NCBI GenBank assembly: GCA_031276615.1
Contig: JAISND010000243.1
Coordinates: 1 to 5,572 of the forward strand
Direction of reading: 5' to 3'
Origin: Treponema sp.
GTDB taxonomy: Bacteria; Spirochaetota; Spirochaetia; Treponematales; Breznakiellaceae
Length of the DNA: 5,572 bases
In this document: positions 1 through 5,572 of the stretch, piece by piece
How positions within the stretch are numbered: the first letter of the stretch is position 1
Layout of the letters: the number at the start of each line of letters is the position of its first letter
The notes under the pieces: model-generated
The model's database searches: none
What the model saw: the letters and a program-made list of their open reading frames with translations, nothing else
Told to the model about the DNA's origin: nothing
Translations under genes and position numbers: made by a program

Positions 1-365
1 TCCAGGTCAAACTTTCCCGCGAAGGGGAACCGCCTCCCGAGGACAATACCGCGGAGGAAAGTTACCGCCGTTTTTACTTTAAAAACCTTGCCCCGGTATT
101 CCGGGGCGATTACGCGCATCTTCCCTTCCGGCGTTTTCCCGGCTACCTTCTTTCGTCCGGGGAAGATCCCTTTACGGCCTGGGAGGACTTTCTGGAAAGC
201 AGGCGCTGGGTCAGGATCAACCGTTTCCGCTGGCGCGGCGACGCCAAAGCCCTTGTCGATAATTGGGATATGCGCGAAACGGCCGCCGCGGCCGGACAGG
301 CGGCCTCCGGCGGCTCTCTGCTCTTCGAGCCGGCTCCGGGCAGGGAGGGGGAGGCCGAATCGTGA
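1..365 (+). CDS. 3' end of an unrecognised protein (partial at the 5' edge)
   Basis: The open frame begins at base 3, has no stop back to the window edge, and ends with TGA at 363-365, giving 120 visible residues. I do not recognise the family. The visible part is rich in aromatic and arginine residues (for example YRRFYF near residue 22, RRWVRINRFRW around residues 78-88) and ends in a low-complexity Ala/Gly/Glu tail, with no membrane segment. Its codons end mostly in G or C like those of its neighbours, and its stop overlaps the next start (GTGA), which argues that it is a real gene in the same operon. By context it could be a sugar- or flagellin-modification protein, for example a DUF115/Maf-type motility-associated glycosyltransferase, but that is only a guess. 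The competing frame starting at 88 gives a Pro/Arg/Ser-rich product typical of a shadow frame. Confidence 0.7.
   Translation, partial: QVKLSREGEPPPEDNTAEESYRRFYFKNLAPVFRGDYAHLPFRRFPGYLLSSGEDPFTAWEDFLESRRWVRINRFRWRGDAKALVDNWDMRETAAAAGQAASGGSLLFEPAPGREGEAES
349..364 (+). promoter_or_regulatory. Ribosome binding site that sets the GTG start of the cytidylyltransferase
   Basis: GGGAGG at 349-354, inside a longer purine run at 342-354, lies seven bases before GTG at 362. The conserved N-terminal motif of the family begins within ten residues of this GTG. The upstream in-frame ATG at 263 would add 33 residues of Arg/Gly-rich sequence that overlap the preceding gene, so GTG 362 is preferred. Confidence 0.8.
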
Positions 366-1105
366 TCGCCCTTGTCCTTCAGGCCCGGCTCAACTCTTCA
401 AGACTTCCGGGGAAGGCCCTCCTGCCCCTTGGCGGAAGGCCCCTTATCTTCCGGGTGATGGAAGCCCTGAACCGCGTTCCCGCGGAGCCGCGTGTTCTTG
501 TCTGCCCGGAGGACTGTGTTTCCGCCTTTGCCCCTCTCGCCGGGGAAGCCGGTTTTGAGATAGTCGCCGGGCCGGAAGAAGACGTGCTTGCCCGCTACTG
601 CCTCGCGATACGCCGTTTCAATATCACCCATTTGATCCGGGCCACCGGGGACAACCCCTTTGTGTTCGCCGACGCGGCCGCGGCCATCGCCGCCGAGGCC
701 CTTGCGCTCGGCGCCGATTACGCCGGATACGGCGGCCTTCCCGCGGGCGCGGGCGTCGAGGCGGTTAATGCCGCGGCGCTGCTCCGCGCCGAAGCCGAAA
801 CACGGACTGGAAATTTTCCCGGCGCTTCCCCCGGACGATCCCGGGGGGCCGCCCTGCCCGGCGAGCGGGAACACGTCTGCCCCTACCTCTACGGACATCC
901 GGAATTTTTTTCCCTTCACCGTCCCCTTGCGCCCCCGCGCTGGCGGAATTCCGCCAGGCTTACCGTGGATACTCCCGAAGATTACGAACGGGCGAAGCTG
1001 CTTTACGCGGCGCTGTCACTTTCCGCTCCCGGCGAGGCGCGGTACCGCGGGCCGGAGATCATCGCGGCCCACAAAGAAATTTTTTCTTCGGGAGACGCCC
1101 CGTGA
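362..1105 (+). CDS. spsF: SpsF-type cytidylyltransferase (CMP-sugar acid synthesis)
   Basis: This 247-residue protein has the hallmarks of the CTP_transf_3/SpsF family, which couples CTP to a sugar acid in the cytoplasm to make a CMP-sugar donor. Visible motifs are the nucleotide-binding loop QARLNSSRLPGK (residues 7-18), EDVLARY (73-79), RATGDNP (93-99), REHV followed by PYLY (169-177), and TVDTPED (201-207). The length fits the family (about 240-250). Start: GTG 362, which overlaps the previous stop and has a strong ribosome binding site; its own stop overlaps the next start. In sps loci the same enzyme sits beside SpsG, as here. Oddity: residues 147-168 form a Gly/Arg/Ser/Pro-rich insert just before REHV, encoded by a patch (about 800-848) whose codon pattern fits a different frame; see findings. 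The exact sugar substrate cannot be read from sequence. The family assignment is strong and the nonulosonic acid role is inferred. Confidence 0.9.
   Translation: MIALVLQARLNSSRLPGKALLPLGGRPLIFRVMEALNRVPAEPRVLVCPEDCVSAFAPLAGEAGFEIVAGPEEDVLARYCLAIRRFNITHLIRATGDNPFVFADAAAAIAAEALALGADYAGYGGLPAGAGVEAVNAAALLRAEAETRTGNFPGASPGRSRGAALPGEREHVCPYLYGHPEFFSLHRPLAPPRWRNSARLTVDTPEDYERAKLLYAALSLSAPGEARYRGPEIIAAHKEIFSSGDAP
828..847. repeat. Perfect 7-bp GC inverted repeat (hairpin) inside the cytidylyltransferase gene
   Basis: CCCCCGG at 828-834 pairs exactly with CCGGGGG at 841-847 around a six-base loop. It lies wholly within the odd insert of the cytidylyltransferase and abuts a run of six G at 843-848. 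No T-tract follows, so it is not a rho-independent terminator. It may be chance in G+C-rich DNA, but such a hairpin next to a G run is a plausible site for replication slippage or a sequencing indel. Confidence 0.5.
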
Positions 1106-3054
1106 GCGGCGGCGCGCTGCTGGTGGTCCCGGCCTGCGGGAAGGACAGGGGAGGGGGGCACCTTGTCCGCTCCATGATCCTGGTCCGCGATCTGCGCGCC
1201 CTGGGCAGGGAAGCGTGGCTCCACCTGCCCGGGCCGGAGGAAATGTATTCGCGGGGAAACATGCTTTCCGCCCTCCCCTCCGGTTTCCGGCTTTCCTGGA
1301 TCATGCCGGGGGAGAAGGAAATTACGGAAAAAAACTGGGATTTCATCATTCTGGACCGGTTCCGGACCCCGGAGGAAGAACTGCGGCGCTGGGCGGGCCT
1401 TGCGCCCCTCGTCGGCGTTGATGAAGGCGGCCCCCTGCGCGGGCGCTTTGATTTTCTCGTCGACATCCTGCCGGGGCTTCCGCGCAGGGCGGGGGCAAAT
1501 GTCCGCGATCCTTCCCTGATGCCCCTGCCCCGGATCAGGCGGCCCTTTCCGGCCGGGGACGCCGCGCCGGAACCGCTCAGGGTGCTTGTCAGTTTCGGCC
1601 GGGAGGATTCCGCGGGCCTTGGCGCCGCGGCCCTGCGGATTCTCGCGGCGCAAAACGGCGCGGGCCTGCTGGATCTCAGCCTGCTCGGGGGGGGGCTTTA
1701 CGCGGAACCGGAGGCCGGCGGCCCGGCGGAGGCACGGAACCGCTCCGCCGCTATCCGCGTCCTTGAGCCGGTTCCCGATCTGCGGGATCATCTGATCGAA
1801 TACGATCTCCTCGTCACCCACTTCGGCCAGAGCGCCTTTGAAGCCCTTTACGCGGGAACGCCGGTTCTGCTTGTTTCGCCCGGCCCCTACCATGAAAAAC
1901 TCGCGAAAAACGCCGGTTTTTTTTCGGCGGGACAGGGAAGGCGGGGAATCGCGAAACTGCCGAAACTTCTCTTCCGGCAAATTCCGGGCAGTACCGCCGG
2001 CCTGAACCGCGACTTCCTCCGGGAACTGACAGGCCGCTGCGCCGCGCTCAGGGCCAGGCACAATCTTGAGGAGGATCGGAAACAGAGCCTCGCCTCGCTG
2101 ATCAACGGCTTCAGCCCCGGCGGGGTAAAGGGCTGTCCCGCCTGCGGGGAAAGCGCGGCGGGGCGTCCGGCCTTTCCGCGGGATTCCCTTCCCGCCCCGC
2201 CCCTGGCGCGTTTCGCCGGACGCTGCTATTACCGCTGCCCCCGCTGCGGCATTGTCTACATGCGCCGGTTCGACCCGCCGGCCCCCGAATACGGGCGGGA
2301 ATATTTTTTTGAACTTTACCAAAAGCAGTACGGCAAAACCTACCTCGAGGATTTTCCCGCCATTGCCGCCGCGGGAAAGCGCCGTCTCGGCGTCATCAGG
2401 TCCCTGCTTGCCGGCGCGGGCGGCGCCGTTTCGCCTGACGGCCCGCGCCGCCTCCTCGACATCGGCTGCGCCTACGGCCCCTTCCTTGCCGCGGCCTCCG
2501 GGGAGGGCTTTGTCCCGGCGGGCGTCGATCCCTCGGAGGACGCGGTTTCGTATGTGCGCGGCACACTCGGCCTTGAGGCCCGGCAGGGTTTCTTCCCGGA
2601 GGCCCCGCCGCCGGAATTCGCCGGGGAAAAAAGTTTCGACGCGGTAACGCTCTGGTATGTGATCGAACATTTTGAGAACTGCGTTCCCGTATTTGAAAGG
2701 ATCCGCCGCATCCTTAAACCGGGGGGCGTGCTGGCATTTTCGACGCCCTCTTTCTCCGGCGTTTCGGGCCGCGGATCCCCCGCGCGTTTTCTCGCCCGGA
2801 GCCCCGGGGATCACTGGACCGTCTGGAGTCCCCGGATTTGCGGGAAACTGCTCGGGAAGGCGGGTTTCACCGTAAGGAAGATACTCGTCACCGGGCATCA
2901 CCCGGAACGTTTCCCCCTGGCGGGGAAATTTGCCCGGAAAGAAACAGCCCCCCCCTACCGGCTGCTGCTCGCGCTCAGCCGGTTATTCGCGCTGGGCGAT
3001 ACCTTTGAAGTGTACGCGACCCTCGGCGGGGAGGCCGGGAAGGAAAGATCATGA
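1102..3054 (+). CDS. SpsG/PseG-like nucleotide-sugar hydrolase fused to zinc ribbon and SAM methyltransferase
   Basis: This 650-residue protein has three parts. Residues 1-335 resemble SpsG/PseG, a GT-B-fold enzyme that hydrolyses a UDP-linked diacetamido sugar to free the precursor of pseudaminic-type acids. The GGGHLVRS motif carries His20 at the catalytic position, VSFGRED (163-169) matches the nucleotide-binding turn, and HFGQSAFEAL (240-249) matches the C-lobe motif with the conserved Glu. Residues 345-382 hold CPAC and CPRC, a likely four-cysteine zinc ribbon of the type found at the front of some sugar methyltransferases. Residues 400-640 are a class I methyltransferase: DIGCAYG (453-459), acidic VD at 475-476, EH at 522-523 and LKPGG (538-542). 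The GTG start overlaps the previous stop, with GGGAG (1090-1094) seven bases upstream. Both halves retain key residues, so both may be active. The gene contains runs of nine G, eight T and eight C. Substrates are inferred. Confidence 0.85.
   Translation: MSGGALLVVPACGKDRGGGHLVRSMILVRDLRALGREAWLHLPGPEEMYSRGNMLSALPSGFRLSWIMPGEKEITEKNWDFIILDRFRTPEEELRRWAGLAPLVGVDEGGPLRGRFDFLVDILPGLPRRAGANVRDPSLMPLPRIRRPFPAGDAAPEPLRVLVSFGREDSAGLGAAALRILAAQNGAGLLDLSLLGGGLYAEPEAGGPAEARNRSAAIRVLEPVPDLRDHLIEYDLLVTHFGQSAFEALYAGTPVLLVSPGPYHEKLAKNAGFFSAGQGRRGIAKLPKLLFRQIPGSTAGLNRDFLRELTGRCAALRARHNLEEDRKQSLASLINGFSPGGVKGCPACGESAAGRPAFPRDSLPAPPLARFAGRCYYRCPRCGIVYMRRFDPPAPEYGREYFFELYQKQYGKTYLEDFPAIAAAGKRRLGVIRSLLAGAGGAVSPDGPRRLLDIGCAYGPFLAAASGEGFVPAGVDPSEDAVSYVRGTLGLEARQGFFPEAPPPEFAGEKSFDAVTLWYVIEHFENCVPVFERIRRILKPGGVLAFSTPSFSGVSGRGSPARFLARSPGDHWTVWSPRICGKLLGKAGFTVRKILVTGHHPERFPLAGKFARKETAPPYRLLLALSRLFALGDTFEVYATLGGEAGKERS
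1687..1695 (+). repeat. Run of nine G inside the SpsG/PseG-like domain
   Basis: The run encodes Gly196-Gly198 of the fusion protein and is the longest homopolymer in the window. With one G fewer, reading would stop at 1793-1795; with one more, at 1764-1766. Either length change would remove the rest of the hydrolase domain and the whole methyltransferase. It could act as a slippage switch, but a run of this length is not very rare in such G+C-rich DNA. Confidence 0.55.
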
Positions 3055-4709
3055 AGGAACGGTTGATGATTTTGGGCGCCGGAGTCATGCAGGGCCCGGC
3101 GATAAGAATCGCGAAAGAGCTGGGACTCTTCACGGTGGCGCTTGACGGCAGCGCGGAGGCGCCCTGCGTTTCAATGGCGGACCGCTTCGAGCGGATCGAC
3201 CTTAAAGACAGGGAAGGCGTTACGGCTTTCGGACGCTCCCTGCAAAATTCGGGGGGCCTTGCGGGCATCATGACCGCGGGAACGGATTTTTCCGCCACCG
3301 TGGCCTGGGCCGCGGAAAGGCTCGGCCTTCCGGGCATTCCCCATGAGGCGGCCCTCAACGCCTCGGACAAGTCGCGCATGCGCTCGTGTTTCAAAAAGGC
3401 GGGACTCCCCTCGCCGGAATTTGTCATCCTCGACGGCGCGTCCCGGCCGCCGTACCGGTCCCTGCCCGGCGCTTTTCCGCTGGTGGTTAAACCCGTCGAC
3501 AGCATGGGCGGCCGCGGCTGCCGCCGGGTCGATTCCCCCGGGGAACTCGGGCAGGCGGCGGAAGAGGCCCTGGGCTTTTCCCGCTCCCGCAGGGTCATCG
3601 TGGAAACCTTCATGGAGGGCCCCGAATTTTCCGTTGACGCCATCCTGTACCACGGGGAGATTACTATCTGCGGCCTCGCGGACAGGCACATCTTTTTCCC
3701 GCCTTATTTCATCGAGATGGGACACACCATGCCCGCGATTCTCGAAGCGGAAAAGCAGGAAGCGATTCTTGAAACCTTCCGCGCCGGCATCCGCGCCCTG
3801 GGTCTCGCGGGAAAGGACAGCGCGGGCGCGGCCAAGGGCGACATCAAACTTGGCCCTTCGGGCCCCATGATCGGCGAAATAGCCGCCCGGCTCTCCGGCG
3901 GCTACATGTCGGGCTGGACGTATCCCTACGCTTCCGGCACGGAACCCGTCCGGGCGGCCATTCTCGCGGCCATCGGCAGAAAACCCGAAGGTCTCAGGCC
4001 GCTCCGATCCTGGACGAGCGCGGAACGGGCCTTCATTTCCATTCCCGGCACGGTCAGGTCGATTCACGGCCTTGAGGCGGCGCGCGGTCAAAACCACGTG
4101 AAGGATCTTTTTCTCCGTATAGGCGAAGGAAGCAGGGTGAGTTTCCCGGTGAACAACGTTACCAAGTGCGGCAACGTCATCAGCGCCGCGCCGGACCGCG
4201 CCGCCGCGGCGGAGGCGGCCGAAAAGGCCTGCCGTTCCATCCTGATACGCCTTGAAACCGGCAGCGGCGAAACCGGCGCCTTCCTCGCCGCCGGCGCGGT
4301 TCGCGGGCCGGCGGCCGGCGGGAACCCCGAATCCCGCCCGGACGCGGAAGGACAGGCTTTCCCGCCCGCCGCCTTCCAGGCCGGCCCGGACATTGAAGCG
4401 GCCCTCCTGCGGCTTCCGGAGCCCGGCGCGTCCGGCGCCCGCGAAACGCCGGACGGGGTCAAACTTGTTTCCTTTCCGGAATTCACGTCTTCGGAATTAC
4501 GGGACTACGCGGGAAGGACGGCAGGGGAAAGCCTTGAGGCGGTGAGGCTGCTTACGGGACTCTCCCTTCCCGAAGTTCCGCCGGACGGCGCGGCTTCCTC
4601 CGGCGATACATGCGTCCTCCTGGGAAGATCCTTCTGGGCGGCCTTTGTCCGCGGCGGCTACCAGGGGGCGGTCTACTTTATCGACAGCCTTTTGGGGAAG
4701 CGCGGTTAA
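3051..4709 (+). CDS. ATP-grasp carboxylate-amine ligase with unrecognised C-terminal extension
   Basis: This 552-residue cytoplasmic enzyme belongs to the PurK/biotin-carboxylase-like ATP-grasp superfamily, which activates a carboxylate as an acyl phosphate and joins it to an amine. Residues 5-33 form a Rossmann-like strand and Gly-rich turn (MILGAGVMQGP at 6-16). VVKPVDSMGGRG (145-156) supplies the ATP-binding Lys147 and glycine loop. IVETFMEGPEFSVDA (183-197) is the hinge and second strand. KGDIKL (262-267) and GEIAARLSGG (275-284) carry the expected metal- and phosphate-binding Asp264, Glu276 and Arg280. Residues 330-402 look like the usual C-terminal lobe of L-amino-acid-ligase relatives. 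An Ala/Gly/Pro-rich linker (about 403-445) then leads to about 105 residues I cannot place. The ATG overlaps the previous stop, with AAGGA six bases upstream. Beside sugar-acid genes it may amidate or acylate the sugar or join an amino acid to it; substrates are unknown. Confidence 0.85.
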   Translation: MKERLMILGAGVMQGPAIRIAKELGLFTVALDGSAEAPCVSMADRFERIDLKDREGVTAFGRSLQNSGGLAGIMTAGTDFSATVAWAAERLGLPGIPHEAALNASDKSRMRSCFKKAGLPSPEFVILDGASRPPYRSLPGAFPLVVKPVDSMGGRGCRRVDSPGELGQAAEEALGFSRSRRVIVETFMEGPEFSVDAILYHGEITICGLADRHIFFPPYFIEMGHTMPAILEAEKQEAILETFRAGIRALGLAGKDSAGAAKGDIKLGPSGPMIGEIAARLSGGYMSGWTYPYASGTEPVRAAILAAIGRKPEGLRPLRSWTSAERAFISIPGTVRSIHGLEAARGQNHVKDLFLRIGEGSRVSFPVNNVTKCGNVISAAPDRAAAAEAAEKACRSILIRLETGSGETGAFLAAGAVRGPAAGGNPESRPDAEGQAFPPAAFQAGPDIEAALLRLPEPGASGARETPDGVKLVSFPEFTSSELRDYAGRTAGESLEAVRLLTGLSLPEVPPDGAASSGDTCVLLGRSFWAAFVRGGYQGAVYFIDSLLGKRG

Positions 4710-4724
4710 TGGCATGAACAAAAC

Positions 4725-4739
4725 GGAGTGCGGCAATTG
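4725..4739 (+). promoter_or_regulatory. Ribosome binding site favouring the TTG start of the amidase
   Basis: GGAG at 4725-4728 is eight bases before TTG at 4737. In the amidase frame no ATG exists between the upstream stop (TAA 4707-4709) and the signal peptide; the only candidates are GTG 4728, TTG 4737 and GTG 4746. GTG 4728 overlaps the GGAG itself, so TTG 4737 has the best spacing. Confidence 0.55.
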
Positions 4740-5572
4740 AAACCTGTGCGGGGGCCTGCCCTCTGCCCCCCGCGCGGTCCCGGCGGGAACCGGCGCGTTT
4801 TAACGGCCTTCTTTTTTCTCTTCGCCGGCGCCGTCCTTCTCCCCGCGCAGACCGGCGCGGCAGGCCTTTCGCTTGACGAAACCCTGGCCGCCCTTGGTTC
4901 CGCCGGGGGCGCCGCCGGGGCCGAATTCCGCTGGGATCCCTTTCTCCGCGCCGGCGCTTTTTCGGTGGAAAGCCACCAGGGGGTTTTCTCCACGGCCCTC
5001 GGCGCCGGGGAAACGGGCTTTCTGCTCCTGGACGGAAGGGAAGTCTTTACCGTTCCGCTGCCCTACGCCGAAAGGGGCCTCCTTTATTTCCCCCAGGCCT
5101 TCGTCAGCACCCTGAAAAGCGCCCTTGCCCGGGCCGCCGGGGAGGACGCCTCGCGTTTCCGCATCGCGGCGATCATCATCGATCCCGGCCACGGGGGAAA
5201 GGACTCCGGCGCGGTGGGGAATTTCGTTGTCAACGGAAAACCCTTCAGGGCAGTGGAAAAGGAAATCACCCTCGACGCCTCAAAACTTCTCCGCGGCTTC
5301 CTCGCCGGCGCATATCCGGACAAGCAGATTCTGATGACCCGCGAAGGGGATACCTATCCAACCCTCGAGGACAGGGTCGCCATCGCCAACTCCGTACCCC
5401 TCAAGGAGAACGAGGCGATCATTTACATTTCCATTCACGCCAACGCTTCCTTCAACAGGCAGGCCCGCGGCTACGAGGTCTGGTATCTCAGCCCCGATTA
5501 CCGCAGGACAGTCCTGGACAAGTCAAAATACGCCGATTCCGCCGAGGTTATCCCCATCCTGAACGCCATGCT
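4737..5572 (+). CDS. Exported N-acetylmuramoyl-L-alanine amidase (Amidase_3), 3' end cut by the window
   Basis: The visible 278 residues begin with a basic stretch ending in Arg19-Arg20, a hydrophobic core at 21-35 and a likely cleavage site after Ala37 (LPA-Q), so the protein is exported to the periplasm. Residues about 44-135 form a poorly conserved beta-rich segment resembling the stalk domain (Cu-amine-oxidase N-like) found ahead of some amidases. The catalytic domain starts near residue 143: IIDPGHGGKDSGA carries zinc ligand His152, EKEITL carries Glu174, and YISIHAN carries His234. It should cleave the bond between muramic acid and the first L-alanine of the stem peptide during cell separation or wall remodelling. 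The last catalytic Glu and the C terminus lie beyond base 5572. The start is TTG 4737 by ribosome-site spacing, with GTG 4728 or GTG 4746 possible. A 27-base gap separates it from the ligase gene, so cotranscription is likely; a link to the sugar genes is not shown. Confidence 0.9.
   Translation, partial: MKPVRGPALCPPRGPGGNRRVLTAFFFLFAGAVLLPAQTGAAGLSLDETLAALGSAGGAAGAEFRWDPFLRAGAFSVESHQGVFSTALGAGETGFLLLDGREVFTVPLPYAERGLLYFPQAFVSTLKSALARAAGEDASRFRIAAIIIDPGHGGKDSGAVGNFVVNGKPFRAVEKEITLDASKLLRGFLAGAYPDKQILMTREGDTYPTLEDRVAIANSVPLKENEAIIYISIHANASFNRQARGYEVWYLSPDYRRTVLDKSKYADSAEVIPILNAM

Noticed and set aside
263..361. ATG 263 as the start of the cytidylyltransferase
   Set aside because: The added 33 residues are Arg/Gly-rich and overlap the upstream gene. 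GTG 362 has a better ribosome site and matches the family N terminus.
828..847. GC hairpin as a transcription terminator
   Set aside because: It lies inside a coding region and no T-run follows the stem.
660..1421. 253-codon + strand frame across the cytidylyltransferase and fusion start
   Set aside because: It is Pro/Arg/Ser-rich shadow sequence apart from the short patch at about 800-848 discussed in the findings.
1003..2901. 632-codon open frame on the - strand opposite the fusion gene
   Set aside because: It is Arg/Gly/Pro-rich with no recognisable motif, and lies opposite a gene with clear domains. Long antisense frames are expected where third codon positions are mostly G or C.
3171..4097. 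308-codon open frame on the - strand opposite the ATP-grasp gene
   Set aside because: It has shadow composition and no motif, and is fully covered by a gene with intact catalytic residues.
4710..4736. Promoter or terminator between the ligase and amidase genes
   Set aside because: The gap is only 27 bases, with no stem-loop and no -10/-35 pair visible.

Overview
The window is a dense, G+C-rich (about two thirds by eye) block of five genes, all on the + strand. They look like one operon. The first three junctions overlap by four bases (GTGA at 362-365, GTGA at 1102-1105, ATGA at 3051-3054), and the fourth is separated by only 27 bases. No tRNA, rRNA, CRISPR array, insertion sequence, convincing promoter or terminator was seen, and no stretch of 300 bases lacks a gene.

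Layout: (1) 1-365, the 3' end of an unrecognised gene. (2) 362-1105, an SpsF-type cytidylyltransferase that activates a sugar acid with CTP. (3) 1102-3054, a composite protein with an SpsG/PseG-like nucleotide-sugar hydrolase at the N terminus, a four-cysteine zinc-ribbon-like segment, and an S-adenosylmethionine methyltransferase at the C terminus. (4) 3051-4709, an ATP-grasp carboxylate-amine ligase with a C-terminal extension I do not recognise. (5) 4737 to the window end, an exported zinc amidase of the Amidase_3 family that cuts peptidoglycan, truncated by the window edge.

Genes 2-4 most likely finish and decorate a nonulosonic acid (pseudaminic/legionaminic-type sugar) or a close relative. 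The SpsG/PseG-like domain would release the free sugar precursor, the SpsF-like enzyme would make the CMP-sugar, and the methyltransferase and ATP-grasp ligase would add an O-methyl group and an amide-linked group. The sugar-making core (PseB/PseC/PseI or NeuB-type synthase) is not in this window. In many motile bacteria such sugars modify flagellin. From memory, the Treponema denticola flagellin glycan is a nonulosonic acid bearing an amide-linked methoxy-trihydroxyhexanoyl group, which would need the two extra activities seen here. This link is inference.

The organism is probably a G+C-rich Gram-negative-type bacterium. A spirochaete (Treponema or relative) is my best guess from remembered gene order and the mix of functions, held at about 50%. 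The most unusual sequence signals are the three-part fusion gene, a patch in the cytidylyltransferase gene (about 800-848) that reads better in another frame, and a run of nine G inside the fusion gene where slippage would cut off both enzymatic domains.
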